From positions 502,565-566,564 of the forward strand of contig NZ_LMJJ01000001.1 in assembly GCF_001429285.1 (NCBI RefSeq): a DNA stretch of 64,000 bases. Direction: 5' to 3'. The notes beneath the pieces were generated by a model, which was not told the origin of the DNA, did not search any database, and saw nothing but the letters and a program-made list of their open reading frames with translations. This DNA comes from Ensifer sp. Root278 (lineage in GTDB: Bacteria; Pseudomonadota; Alphaproteobacteria; Rhizobiales; Rhizobiaceae). This document shows positions 17,972 to 29,390 of this stretch, piece after piece. The translations under genes and the position numbers were made by a program. Each line of letters opens with the position of its first letter. Within the stretch, counting starts at the first letter, position 1.

Positions 17972-19141
17972 TCAGCGGACCGGGAGATAGGCTTCGGCAA
18001 GCTCGGTCCAGAAGGCGGCGCCGATCGGCAGCAGGTCGTCGTTGAAGTTGTAGGCCGGATGGTGCAGCGGCTTGTCTTCGTCGCTGACCTTCGAGCCGAG
18101 GAAGAAATAGGTCCCCGGCTTTTCCTTGAGCATATAGGCGAAATCCTCGCTGCCCATGAAGGGACGGGCGAGATCGACCACCTTGTCGGCACCAGCAAAG
18201 CGTACTGCGAGATCGCGGACGAAATCCGTTTCGGCCTTGTGGTTGATCGTGGCATCGTAGCTGCGTTGGTAGTCGACTGTCGCGCGCATGCCGAAACTCG
18301 TGGCCTGCGCCTCGGCGATCATGCGGATGCGCCGTTCGAGTTCGTCGCGGACATCAGGCTCGAAGGAGCGGATGCCGACGACGATCTCGGCGCGCTCCGG
18401 GATGATGTTGCTGGCCGAGCCCGCATGGAAGGCGCCGACGGTGACGACGGTCGGATCCATCGGGTGGATGTTGCGCGAGACGATCGATTGCAGCGCCATG
18501 ACGATCGAGGCACCGCAGACGATCGGGTCGGCCGTCTCCTGCGGTTCCGCGCCATGCCCGCCGCGGCCGTGCACGGTGATGCGCGCCTCGTCGACGGCCG
18601 CCATGATCGGGCCTTCTCTGAGTGCAAACTGGCCGAAGGGCAGGCCCGGTTCGTTGTGGAGCGCGAACACCGCGTCGCAGGGGAATTGTTCAAACAGCCC
18701 CTCGTCCATCATGATCTTGGCGCCGCCGAAATTCTCCTCGGCCGGCTGGAAGATCAAGTGGATCGTACCGTCGAAATTGCGCCGCTCTGCAAGCGCCCGC
18801 GCAGCGCCAAGCAGCATCGTCGTATGCCCGTCGTGGCCGCAGGCGTGCATCAATCCTGCGGTCTTGCTGGCATAGTCGAGCCCGGTCTTTTCCAGGATTG
18901 GCAGCGCATCGATATCGGCGCGAATGCCGATTGATCTCCCGCTCGTGCCGTTCCGGAGCGTGCCGACCACGCCGGTTTGGGCGAGACCCGTCGTCACCTC
19001 GTAGCCGAGGCTTTCGAGATGCTTGGCGATGAAGGCGGAGGTGCGCCTCTCCTCCAATCCAAGTTCCGGATGGGCATGCAGGTCGTGGCGGATGGCAACG
19101 AGTTCCGGCATGGCGTTGGTGATCGAGGAGGAGAGCTTCAT
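17972..19141 (-). CDS. M20 family amidohydrolase (hippurate hydrolase/N-acyl amino acid type)
   Basis: 389 residues from the ATG at 19141. A zinc-dependent M20D peptidase-like amidohydrolase: LHAHPELGLEERRTSAFI, GIRADIDALPILEKTGLDYA, MHACGHDGHTTMLLGAARAL (metal ligands), FQPAEENFGGAKIMMDEGLF (general-base Glu) and GRGGHGAEPQETADPI. Relatives cleave amide bonds of N-acyl amino acids such as hippurate or indole-acetyl conjugates. It is the last gene of the amino acid ABC transporter operon, 1 bp after the permease stop, so its substrate is probably taken up by that transporter. Confidence 0.9.
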   Translation of the reverse strand: MKLSSSITNAMPELVAIRHDLHAHPELGLEERRTSAFIAKHLESLGYEVTTGLAQTGVVGTLRNGTSGRSIGIRADIDALPILEKTGLDYASKTAGLMHACGHDGHTTMLLGAARALAERRNFDGTIHLIFQPAEENFGGAKIMMDEGLFEQFPCDAVFALHNEPGLPFGQFALREGPIMAAVDEARITVHGRGGHGAEPQETADPIVCGASIVMALQSIVSRNIHPMDPTVVTVGAFHAGSASNIIPERAEIVVGIRSFEPDVRDELERRIRMIAEAQATSFGMRATVDYQRSYDATINHKAETDFVRDLAVRFAGADKVVDLARPFMGSEDFAYMLKEKPGTYFFLGSKVSDEDKPLHHPAYNFNDDLLPIGAAFWTELAEAYLPVR

Positions 19142-19142
19142 G

Positions 19143-19967
19143 TCAGGCGCCACGGGTTGGGATACGATTTTCGAATGTGCGGAAGGCGACCACCAGAATG
19201 CCGGTGAGGCACATATAGATGAGCGCCAGCAGGAGCAGCGGCTCATAGGTGAGGAAGGTTTCCTGCCGCACCTTGGAGATGACGGCATAGACGTCGACGA
19301 CGGTCACGGTGGCAACGAGCGGCGTCGATTTCAGCTGCAGCACGGTTTCGCCGTTCAGCGTCGGCAGCGCCCGGTGGATGGCGCGCGGCAACCAGATGCG
19401 GCGGAACATCGTCCAGCGGCCCATGCCATAGGCTTTGGCCGCCTCCAGCTCGCCCGGCGGCACGCCGGCAAAGGCGCCGCGCATGACCTCGCCCTCATAG
19501 GCGGCAAACGAGACGGTGAGTGCCGCCACGCCATAGGGCCAGGCCTCGCGCAAATAGGGCCAGAGGAAGGACTGGCGGATCGCCGGAAACTGCGGAAACA
19601 GCGAGCCGAGCCCGTAATAGAGCAGCCAGAGCTGCAGGAGCAGCGGCGTGCCGCGAATGACGGTGCAGAAGACCTTGGCCGGCAGTTTCAGGAACCAGGG
19701 GCCTGTCACCTGCACGAGGCCGATCGGCACCGCCAGCAGGAAACCGAGGATCGCGGTGCTGAACAGCATCACGAGGCTGACGAGAATGCCCCAGCCAAGC
19801 CGAGGCAGATAACGCGGCAGCCAGTCCCAGCGCATGAAGACGGCAACGGCGACGACGAAGGCGGCGAAGACCAGCATCATCACGATGCGATGCGGTACGA
19901 AGAAGCTCCGAGCCGTCGGCAGGTCCTCGGGCGTGAAGGCAACGGCGTGGGTGGTTTCGTTGGTCAT
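19143..19967 (-). CDS. Polar amino acid ABC transporter permease, HisM-like
   Basis: 274 residues from the ATG at 19967. Membrane component with the EAA-type loop ELEAAKAYGMGRWTMFRRIW and the region FCTVIRGTPLLLQLWLLYYG characteristic of the histidine/arginine/octopine permeases. The first about 50 residues form a cytosolic extension and one additional helix. Overlaps the HisQ-like gene by ATGA and lies 1 bp from the amidohydrolase gene. Forms a heterodimeric channel with the preceding permease. Confidence 0.92.
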   Translation of the reverse strand: MTNETTHAVAFTPEDLPTARSFFVPHRIVMMLVFAAFVVAVAVFMRWDWLPRYLPRLGWGILVSLVMLFSTAILGFLLAVPIGLVQVTGPWFLKLPAKVFCTVIRGTPLLLQLWLLYYGLGSLFPQFPAIRQSFLWPYLREAWPYGVAALTVSFAAYEGEVMRGAFAGVPPGELEAAKAYGMGRWTMFRRIWLPRAIHRALPTLNGETVLQLKSTPLVATVTVVDVYAVISKVRQETFLTYEPLLLLALIYMCLTGILVVAFRTFENRIPTRGA

Positions 19968-20689
19968 CGCTGCACCGCAAAGCCGCGTCGGGCATGGCGT
20001 TCGAGCATGCCGATGAAGACGTTGGACACGAGTGTCAGCGCCAGATAGAGCGCGCCGGCGGCAAGGAAGAACAGCAGGTATGCCTTGGTCGTGCCGGCCG
20101 CCTGGCGCGTGACCAGCGTCAGCTCGCTGAAGCCAACGACAGCGAGAAGGGCGGTGTCCTTGGTGGCGATCAACCAGAGATTGGAAAGACCGGGAATGGC
20201 ATAGGGCAGCATCGCCGGCAGGGTGATGCGCCGCAAGACCTTGGTCGGCGACATGCCATAGGCCCGCGCCGCTTCGATCTGTCCGGCGGGCACCGCCTTG
20301 ATCGCGCCACGCAAGACTTCGGTCGAGTAAGCCCCCTGGACGACGCCGATGACGAAGATGCCGGCCATCAGGCCGCTGATGTCGACCGGGCCGATCGCAA
20401 AGAGCGCCAGCACCTGATTGAGAAGATCGGTGCCGGCGTAATAGAGCAGCAGGATCAGCACCAGTTCCGGCACCGCACGCACCACCGTGGTGTAGCATTC
20501 AAGCAGATCCCGCAGCACCGGACCGCCATAGAGCTTGCCGAAGGCGCCGCCGATGCCGAGTGCCAGGCCGAGCGTGAAGCCGCCGACGGCGATCTGGATG
20601 GAGTTGAAAAAGCCCTGCAGCAACACGCCGCCCCATCCGGGCGCGTTGAGCGAGAGCAGGCCCCAATTGATGAGGGAATCCGCAGCCAT
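19964..20689 (-). CDS. Polar amino acid ABC transporter permease, HisQ-like
   Basis: 241 residues. It has the N-terminal helix LQGFFNSIQIAVGGFTLGLA, the TVVRAVPELVLILLLYYAGT segment and the EAA loop IEAARAYGMSPTKVLRRITL of the HisQ/ArtQ/OccQ group. It follows the binding-protein gene after a 101-bp gap that contains partly self-complementary GC-rich sequence. This is a usual place for an mRNA-stabilising structure that lets the binding protein be made in excess. Confidence 0.92.
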   Translation of the reverse strand: MAADSLINWGLLSLNAPGWGGVLLQGFFNSIQIAVGGFTLGLALGIGGAFGKLYGGPVLRDLLECYTTVVRAVPELVLILLLYYAGTDLLNQVLALFAIGPVDISGLMAGIFVIGVVQGAYSTEVLRGAIKAVPAGQIEAARAYGMSPTKVLRRITLPAMLPYAIPGLSNLWLIATKDTALLAVVGFSELTLVTRQAAGTTKAYLLFFLAAGALYLALTLVSNVFIGMLERHARRGFAVQR

Positions 20690-20790
20690 GCGTCGTACTC
20701 CGATGGCGCCAGCCGGCGGCGGCTGCTGCGCCCGCGTCCCCTTTCAGGCACACAAGGCACAGCACCTCTGGGCCGCCGGCCGATCGCGCC

Positions 20791-21573
20791 TTAATCGCCG
20801 TAGATGTCGAAGTCGAAGTACTTCTTCGAGAACGTATCATAGGTTCCGTTGTCACGGATCGCCTTGATCGCAGTGTTGACCTTGTCCTTGAGCTCGGTTT
20901 CGCCCTTGCGCAGGCCGACGCCCACACCCGGGCCGATCACGGCAACGTCTTCGGCGACGTCGCCCTTGTAGTCGCAGCATTCCTTGCCCTGGTCGGTCGC
21001 AAGGAAAGCCTTCAGCGCGATGGCGTCCGCCTGGACGGCATCGAGGCGGCCGGCGGCGAGGTCGTTGTTGGCTTCGTCCTGCGTCTGGTACTCCTTGACG
21101 TCGACGCCTGCCGGCGCGAAATGCTTGGCGGCATAGGCTTGGTGGACCGTCGAGACCTGGACGCCGAGCGCCTTGCCGTTGAGACCTTCCGGCGTCGGCT
21201 TGATGTCGACGCCCTTGGTGCCGATGATGCCGGTCGGGGTGTTGTAGTATTTGTCCGAGAAATCGATCGTTTTCAGGCGTTCGTCGGTGATCGACATCGA
21301 GCTGATGATCATGTCGATCTTCTTCGAGGTCAGCGCGGGGATGATGCCGTCCCAGGCGACCGGCGTCAGCACGCATTCGAGCTTCGCCTCGGCACACATC
21401 GCATTCATGAACTCGACTTCCCAGCCTTCCCATTTGCCGCTGGCGTCGGGCGCCGTGAACGGCGGATAGGGCTCGGCGGCGACGCCGACCTTAAGCGCTT
21501 CGGCCGAAGCGGCGACGCCGCCGCTGACGGCGATTGCCGTCGCAACGGCCAGGACTTTCAATGCCTTCTTCAT
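20791..21573 (-). CDS. Periplasmic lysine/arginine/ornithine-type solute-binding protein
   Basis: 260 residues with a signal peptide (KKALKVLAVATAIAVSGGVA, cut after ASA). The mature protein is an SBP_bac_3 fold: LKVGVAAEPYPPFTAPDASG, WEGWEVEFMNAMCAEAKLEC, WDGIIPALTSKKIDMIISSM and ITDERLKTIDFSDKYYNTPT. Paired cysteines (KLEC and an ECC motif) are visible in the mature part. The best relatives by motif are the LAO/HisJ/OccT group binding cationic amino acids or opines. Third-strand context (AruH, AruI nearby) favours arginine. Confidence 0.9.
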   Translation of the reverse strand: MKKALKVLAVATAIAVSGGVAASAEALKVGVAAEPYPPFTAPDASGKWEGWEVEFMNAMCAEAKLECVLTPVAWDGIIPALTSKKIDMIISSMSITDERLKTIDFSDKYYNTPTGIIGTKGVDIKPTPEGLNGKALGVQVSTVHQAYAAKHFAPAGVDVKEYQTQDEANNDLAAGRLDAVQADAIALKAFLATDQGKECCDYKGDVAEDVAVIGPGVGVGLRKGETELKDKVNTAIKAIRDNGTYDTFSKKYFDFDIYGD

Positions 21574-21609
21574 GCTGTTCCCCTTTTTGGTTGTTTAGCA
21601 TTCCGGAAT

Positions 21610-22383
21610 TCAGTGAATGGAACTGATGAACTTCTTGAGCCTTTCCGACCGCGGCGAACCAAAGATGGCCTCTGGCGGGCCCTGTTCCTCGATCACGCCG
21701 TTGTGGAGGAAGACGATGTGGTTGGCGACGTCGCGCGCGAACTTCATCTCGTGGGTAACCAGGATCATCGTGCGCTTCTCGCGCGCGAGATCGCCGATGA
21801 CCGAAAGCACTTCGCCGACGAGTTCAGGATCGAGCGCCGAGGTCGGCTCGTCGAAGAGCATGACCAGCGGCTGGATGGCGAGCGCCCGCGCGATGGCCGC
21901 GCGCTGCTGTTGGCCACCGGAAAGAAAGGCCGGGTAAGCGTCGCGCTTCTCATAGAGGCCGACGCGCTTGAGCAGCGTTTCGGCGGTGGCGACCGCTTCG
22001 GCCTTCGGCTTGCCGAGCACGTGGATCGGCGCCTCGATGACGTTTTCGAGGATGGTCATGTGCTGCCAGAGATTGAAGCTTTGGAAGACCATGCCGAGCT
22101 GGCTGCGGATGCGCTGGACTTGGCGGCGGTCCTCCGGCACGAGGCCGCCTCGGCCGTCGGGTTTCATCCGGATCTTCTCGCCATGCACGCTGACGCTGCC
22201 CGCGGACGGGAGTTCCAGAAGGTTGATACAGCGCAGGAAGGTGGATTTGCCGGAGCCGCTGCCGCCGATGATGGCGATCACGTCGCCCTGTTTCGCCGTC
22301 AGCGAAACACCCTTCAGCACTTCCAATGGCCCGAAACGCTTGTGCAGGTCAGTGACCGCGATTGCCTGGGCCGCATCCGTCAT
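21610..22383 (-). CDS. Amino acid ABC transporter ATP-binding protein, HisP-like
   Basis: 257 residues from the ATG at 22383. ABC ATPase with Walker A GGSGSGKST, the polar amino acid-type RSQLGMVFQSFNLWQHMTIL Q loop, signature LSGGQQQRAAIARAL, Walker B VMLFDEPTSALD and switch region ILVTHEMKFARDVANHI. First gene of the transporter operon, followed 36 bp later by the binding-protein gene. Transcribed divergently from the tetR gene. Confidence 0.94.
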   Translation of the reverse strand: MTDAAQAIAVTDLHKRFGPLEVLKGVSLTAKQGDVIAIIGGSGSGKSTFLRCINLLELPSAGSVSVHGEKIRMKPDGRGGLVPEDRRQVQRIRSQLGMVFQSFNLWQHMTILENVIEAPIHVLGKPKAEAVATAETLLKRVGLYEKRDAYPAFLSGGQQQRAAIARALAIQPLVMLFDEPTSALDPELVGEVLSVIGDLAREKRTMILVTHEMKFARDVANHIVFLHNGVIEEQGPPEAIFGSPRSERLKKFISSIH

Positions 22384-22501
22384 CGGCACGCCGCTCCAAC
22401 GGCTCTGCGCGCTTTTTCTGTCAGCATGAGAACAGTTCCCCTGTCGTTTTCCGCGCGGCATCTTTGGCCTGTCACGGTTTTGTTGATTGGCATGGTTGCA
22501 C

Positions 22502-22536
22502 TTGTGTCGCTATTATTCAAGCGTATAATAATACGC
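22502..22536 (+). promoter_or_regulatory. Putative promoter with overlapping palindromic operator
   Basis: In the 272-bp divergent gap, a consensus -10 TATAAT (22524-22529) sits inside the palindrome GCGTAT-N4-ATACGC (22521-22536). TTGTGT at 22502-22507 is a possible -35 with 16-bp spacing. The palindrome is the best candidate site for the adjacent TetR-family regulator. This is a visual call. Confidence 0.45.
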
Positions 22537-22655
22537 ATCGTCGATTTTTCGACGCCCGCCCCCAGCCTTGATTTCCCGAAGGAGCCGCCCATGTCCCCGT
22601 TCCGGCCGAAGCCATCGTCGACCGCGCCAGGGCACTTGTTCCAGCGGGTCGCCGC

Positions 22656-23279
22656 ATGAATCGGCGCAGCTTTCACCGCGCTCCGGAAGGCGAGCGTCGC
22701 CAGGAGCTGATCGAGGCGACGCTCGATTGCATCTCCGAATTTGGGCTCAAGGGCGCGACGGTGCGGCAGATCGCGATCCGCGCAGGCGTGACGGCCGGGC
22801 TCGTGCGCCACTATTTCGAATCGAAGGATCAGATGGTTGCCGAGGCCTATCGCGCCGTCATCGCATCCTTGACGGACAAGGCGAGCCAGGTGGAGGGCGA
22901 TCCGGAAACCCGCCTCAGGGATTTCATCGCGATCAACCTCACCGAACCGGTGGCCGACAGCCGGAGCATCTCGCTGTGGGCTGCCTTCATCAGCCAGGTG
23001 CGTGTCGATCCGGTGCTCGCCGAGATCCATCGCGAAGGCTACCTCGCCTTCCGCAACACACTGCAGGAACTGCTCGCCGATTTTCTTGCGGCGAAGGGCA
23101 AACCGGCGGACGCAGAAACCTGCCGGGCGTTCGCCATCGCCATCAACGGGCTGGTCGACGGTCTTTGGGTGGAGGGGTGCCTGGCGGGCGACCTCTTTCG
23201 CGAGGGTGAACTGGTCGCCATCGCCATGTCGTCGGCCGAGGCACTGCTCGGCACGTCGATCGGAACTGCAAAACAATGA
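22656..23279 (+). CDS. TetR family transcriptional regulator (BetI-like)
   Basis: 207 residues. N-terminal helix-turn-helix ATLDCISEFGLKGATVRQIA followed by RAGVTAGLVRHYFESKDQMV, typical of TetR proteins. The longer ligand domain begins AYRAVIASLTDKASQVEG and contains SLWAAFISQVRVDPVLAEIH, as in BetI-type members. Followed by aruH 17 bp downstream, and divergent from the ABC transporter operon. It therefore probably represses one or both transcripts and responds to arginine, a related compound or its keto acid. Confidence 0.88.
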   Translation: MNRRSFHRAPEGERRQELIEATLDCISEFGLKGATVRQIAIRAGVTAGLVRHYFESKDQMVAEAYRAVIASLTDKASQVEGDPETRLRDFIAINLTEPVADSRSISLWAAFISQVRVDPVLAEIHREGYLAFRNTLQELLADFLAAKGKPADAETCRAFAIAINGLVDGLWVEGCLAGDLFREGELVAIAMSSAEALLGTSIGTAKQ

Positions 23280-23296
23280 CAACGGGAGAGAACACC

Positions 23297-24487
23297 ATGC
23301 GCTACGCGTCCATCACCGAACGTCTTGCCGATCTTGGTTCGGGAAAATGGTCGCTGCATATTCGTGCCCGCCAACTGAAGGCAAGTGGCGCCGACATCAT
23401 CGAACTGACCATCGGCGAACCGGACCTTCCGCCGGACCGCGCCCTTCTCGATGAATGCCAGCGCGCGATGAATGCCGGGCGCTACCGCTATTCCAATGGC
23501 CGCGGCGAGCCGCCGGTCGTGGCTGCTCTCGCGGAAAAATATCGCCGGCGCCGTGACGACGTCACCGCGGCGAACGTCTTGTGCTTCCCCGGCACCCAGA
23601 CGGCGCTCTTCTCCGTGATGCTGGCCCTGGTCGAAACCGGCGACGCGGTGCTCGTCGGCGACCCGCTCTATGCGACCTATGAGGGCGTGATCCGCTCCAC
23701 CGGCGCCCATCCGGTGCTGGTGCCGCTGAAGCCGGAATTCGGCTTCCACATGCAGGCCGAAGATCTTGAAAAGGCGATCACACCCGAGAGCCGGGTGCTG
23801 CTGCTCAACACGCCGCACAATCCGACCGGGGCCGTGCTGACCGCGACCGAGATCGCCGCGATCGGCGAGGTCGCGCGCCGTCACGATCTCTGGATCGTCT
23901 GCGATGAGGTGTACGAGGAACTTGTCTTCGACGCCGTCTTTGCCTCGCCCTTCGACAATCCGGATCTCGCCGAACGCACCGTCGTCGTCTCGTCGATCTC
24001 CAAGTCCCACGCCGCGCCCGGCTTCCGCAGTGGTTGGGCAGTCGGCCCGGTCGAGTTTGCCAACCGGCTGCTGCCGGTTTCGGAAACGATGCTCTTCGGC
24101 ACCCAGCCTTTCATCGCCGACATGACCGCCTATGCCCTGACCCATGACATCGATACCGCGCGGCGGATGCGCGAGTCCTATCAGTCCCGTGCCGCACAGA
24201 TCGTAGCCGGTCTTGCCGCGGCACCCGGCATCGAGGTGTTCGCGCCGGAAGCCGGCATGTTCATTGTGATCGACGTTTCCGGAACCGGCCTTGACGGCGA
24301 TGCGTTTGCCTGGGCGCTGCTCGAAGAGGAGGGGGTTGCCGTCATGCCTGGATCATCCTTTGGCGATCAGGCGCAGAACTATCTGCGCGTCAGCCTGACC
24401 GTGCCTGATCGGGACATCGACGAGGCCTGCCGTCGCATCGCTGCGCTCGCCGAGCGGTCCAGCCTGCGTAAGGAGCGCTGCGCATGA
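23297..24487 (+). CDS. aruH: Aminotransferase, arginine:pyruvate transaminase (AruH-like)
   Basis: 396 residues from the ATG at 23297, which has a GGGAGAG ribosome-binding site. Another ATG at 23276 overlaps the tetR stop but lacks a site. The protein aligns by eye with Pseudomonas AruH throughout: MRYASITERLADLGSGKW, the YRYSNGRGEPPVV region, NTPHNPTGAVL, CDEVYEELVFD, the PLP lysine in SSISKSHAAPGFRSGWAVGP, and the C-terminal GVAVMPGSSFGDQ. AruH transfers the amino group of L-arginine to pyruvate, giving 2-oxo-5-guanidinopentanoate. The next gene encodes the enzyme that uses this product. Confidence 0.78.
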   Translation: MRYASITERLADLGSGKWSLHIRARQLKASGADIIELTIGEPDLPPDRALLDECQRAMNAGRYRYSNGRGEPPVVAALAEKYRRRRDDVTAANVLCFPGTQTALFSVMLALVETGDAVLVGDPLYATYEGVIRSTGAHPVLVPLKPEFGFHMQAEDLEKAITPESRVLLLNTPHNPTGAVLTATEIAAIGEVARRHDLWIVCDEVYEELVFDAVFASPFDNPDLAERTVVVSSISKSHAAPGFRSGWAVGPVEFANRLLPVSETMLFGTQPFIADMTAYALTHDIDTARRMRESYQSRAAQIVAGLAAAPGIEVFAPEAGMFIVIDVSGTGLDGDAFAWALLEEEGVAVMPGSSFGDQAQNYLRVSLTVPDRDIDEACRRIAALAERSSLRKERCA

Positions 24488-26091
24488 CGATGGAAAAAAC
24501 AGTTGGAGAAGTGCTGGTCGATCTGCTCGAGGCCAATGGCGTCGAGGTGGTTTTTGGCATTCCCGGGGTGCACACGGTCGAGCTTTATCGCGGGCTGGCG
24601 GCATCGAAGATCCGCCATGTGACCCCGCGCCATGAACAGGGTGCGGGCTTCATGGCCGATGGATATGCCCGGGTCAGCGGCAAGCCGGGTGTCGCCCTCG
24701 TCATCACCGGTCCGGGGCTCACAAACACCATCACGGCGATGGCGCAGGCCCGGCAGGATTCGATCCCGATGCTGGTGATTTCCGGCGTCAATCGCCGCGA
24801 TTCGCTTGGTCACGGTCGCGGGCTCTTGCATGAGCTTCCCGACCAGCATGGCATGATGAAAACGCTGGCGCTCTACTCGCACACGCTGCTCAATCCGGAA
24901 GACCTGCCTTTCGTCGTCGACCGCGCCTTCTCGGTGCTCGTCTCCGGCCGGCCGGGGCCGGTGCACATCGAGATCCCGACCGACGTGATGGCGGCGAAGA
25001 TCGCGCCGCAGGCGGTGCGCCCGGCGACGGCGACGCGCCCACGCTCCGACAGCGAGACGCTGCAGCGTGCAGCGATCCTCTGCGCCGACGCCTCGCGGCC
25101 GGTGATCATCTGCGGCGGCGGCGCGTTGACGGCGGAAGCCGAAGTGACGGCGCTTGCCGAGAAGATCGGCGCGCCTGTCGTCACCACGGTCAACGCCCGC
25201 GGCATGCTCGCCGGCAACCCCTTGCGCGTTCCCGCAAGCCCCAGCCTGAAGGCGGTGCGGTCGCTCCTCAAGGAAGCGGACCTTGTCCTGGCGCTCGGCA
25301 CCGAAATGGGCCAGACGGACTACGACATGTATGCCGATGGCGGTTTCCCGGCCTTGCGCAATCTCATCCGCACCGACATTGACTCAGCGCAGCTCGCGCG
25401 CGGGCCGCATGCAGCCCTTTCCATTCTCTCCGGCGCCAAGGCGGCCACGGCAGGCATCCTCGCCTTCCTGCCCGGCCACACCGCGAAGGATGGCGTCGGG
25501 CGCGCCGAAACCGCGAGACGGGCAGCGCTGAAGGAACTGACGCCGAAGATGAAGGCCGAGATCGGCATCATCGACACGGTCTACAGGACGTTGCCGGACT
25601 GCACCGTTGTCGGTGACTCGACCCAGGCCGTCTATGCCGGCAATCTCTATTGCGATGCGCCGCGCCAGCGCAGCTGGTTCAATTCCGCGACCGGCTACGG
25701 CTCGCTCGGCTACGCTCCGCCGGCGGCCGTGGGCGCTGCGGTTGCCGATCCGTCGCGTCCGGTCGTGTGCCTTGTCGGCGACGGCGGCTTCCAGTTCTCG
25801 CTGGCCGAGATCGGGTCCGCGGTGGATGCGCAGGCGAAGGTGATCTTCCTCGTCTGGAACAATGACGGCTACCAGGAGATCGAGTCCTACATGGTCGACG
25901 CCGGCGTTACCCCTGAAGGGGTCAGGCCCTCGGCGCCGGACTTCCTGATGGCGGCCAAGGCCTATGGGGTCGAGGGGCAGCGGCTCACCGCGGTTGCCGA
26001 TCTGGCCCAGGCGCTTGCCGCAGCCGCAGAGCGCAAAGGCCCGTCGCTCATCGAGATCCACGAGAGGCGGACGGCGGGTCTCTCGGCCTGA
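24484..26091 (+). CDS. aruI: ThDP-dependent 2-oxoacid decarboxylase, AruI-like (5-guanidino-2-oxopentanoate decarboxylase)
   Basis: 535 residues, overlapping aruH by ATGA. Thiamine diphosphate enzyme: catalytic Glu in TPRHEQGAGFMADGYARVSG, ITGPGLTNTITAMAQARQDS, the central domain, and the ThDP-binding GDGGFQFSLAEIGSAVDAQA ending in NNDGY. The LGHGRGLLHELPDQHGMMKT segment fits AruI rather than acetolactate synthase. AruI converts 5-guanidino-2-oxopentanoate to 4-guanidinobutyraldehyde. With aruH it forms the arginine transaminase route. Enzymes for later steps are not in the window. Confidence 0.82.
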   Translation: MTMEKTVGEVLVDLLEANGVEVVFGIPGVHTVELYRGLAASKIRHVTPRHEQGAGFMADGYARVSGKPGVALVITGPGLTNTITAMAQARQDSIPMLVISGVNRRDSLGHGRGLLHELPDQHGMMKTLALYSHTLLNPEDLPFVVDRAFSVLVSGRPGPVHIEIPTDVMAAKIAPQAVRPATATRPRSDSETLQRAAILCADASRPVIICGGGALTAEAEVTALAEKIGAPVVTTVNARGMLAGNPLRVPASPSLKAVRSLLKEADLVLALGTEMGQTDYDMYADGGFPALRNLIRTDIDSAQLARGPHAALSILSGAKAATAGILAFLPGHTAKDGVGRAETARRAALKELTPKMKAEIGIIDTVYRTLPDCTVVGDSTQAVYAGNLYCDAPRQRSWFNSATGYGSLGYAPPAAVGAAVADPSRPVVCLVGDGGFQFSLAEIGSAVDAQAKVIFLVWNNDGYQEIESYMVDAGVTPEGVRPSAPDFLMAAKAYGVEGQRLTAVADLAQALAAAAERKGPSLIEIHERRTAGLSA

Positions 26092-26110
26092 CCGCGCCTC
26101 AGTCGCACAA

Positions 26111-26137
26111 CGGGCCGGATTTGACTTTTCCGGCCCG
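26111..26137 (+). terminator. Hairpin after aruI
   Basis: Arms 26111-26119 and 26129-26137 (9 bp, CGGGCCGGA against its complement) around a T-rich loop, 20 nt past the aruI stop. No T-tract follows. Confidence 0.5.
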
Positions 26138-26274
26138 CAATGGTGTTAAGGGCGCCCATGCTCGAATCCGGCCACGTTCTTTCGTTAAGGTCGGGCATTC
26201 GGGCTGAGTTTCGTCTCGCTGGCGCTGGAGCGCCGCGCGTCTTGTAGGCGCCAAGGAAAGGGACCGCGTCCTCG

Positions 26275-26682
26275 ATGGACCGCTTTGGTGGTGGCAGCAA
26301 GAATATGCAGGCCGGCCGGCTTCTCGCCGTGCTGTGGCTGTTCTGCGCCTCCTTCGCAATGCAGGTCATCTCGGTTGGGCAGAGCATTCCGTCCCGCTCG
26401 TCCTCTGGCGCCCAGGCCGGCAATGTCACCGATACCGGTTCGACCGGTCGCCCTGCGGCCCGGCAGATCTCGCGGGCGACACCGCTTTCAGACCTTCGGT
26501 TCACGGCCGAGCGCAAGGACGCGAAGTCCGCGACCGACGATGGGTTACCGGCGCTGCTGCCGGTATCCGCGGAGCTGGAATTTCCCCAATCGTCGGACGG
26601 TCGGTTCCTGCGCCGTGTCGCAGAGCAGATCGGCGGGGCTTCGAGCCATGGGCCCCATATTCGCGCACCCCCGCGCGCCTGA
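26275..26682 (+). CDS. Hypothetical protein with N-terminal signal anchor
   Basis: 135 residues if the ATG at 26275 is used. An alternative ATG at 26305 would start just before the hydrophobic segment AGRLLAVLWLFCASFAMQVI. The rest is polar, low in structure and not recognised. It is the only frame in this stretch with a plausible export signal. It may be a small envelope protein cotranscribed with secDF 112 bp downstream. Whether it is translated is moderately uncertain. Confidence 0.45.
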   Translation: MDRFGGGSKNMQAGRLLAVLWLFCASFAMQVISVGQSIPSRSSSGAQAGNVTDTGSTGRPAARQISRATPLSDLRFTAERKDAKSATDDGLPALLPVSAELEFPQSSDGRFLRRVAEQIGGASSHGPHIRAPPRA

Positions 26683-26794
26683 TCCATCAAGCATATTCTG
26701 GCTCGTTTGCGGCTTGGACCGCTACGCCGCCATTGATGAAACAAAGTCCTGACGACGCGCCCCGTGCCCGTGCAGGCTCTTTTGGAACCACAAC

Positions 26795-29332
<2,538 letters not shown>

Positions 29333-29360
29333 TCCGGCGGTCCCGGGATACAAAACGTGA

Positions 29361-29390
29361 AGGGGCGGCCCGGCGGGCCGCCCCTTTTTT
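29361..29390 (+). terminator. Rho-independent terminator of secDF
   Basis: Perfect 11-bp stem (29361-29371 with 29375-29385), GGC loop, then a T-tract to 29390. It lies 28 nt past the secDF stop. Confidence 0.92.

Noticed and set aside
16208-18934. 908-codon plus-strand open frame across the oxidase and amidohydrolase genes
   Set aside because: It crosses several well-supported minus-strand genes and their intergenic region and has no recognisable domain.
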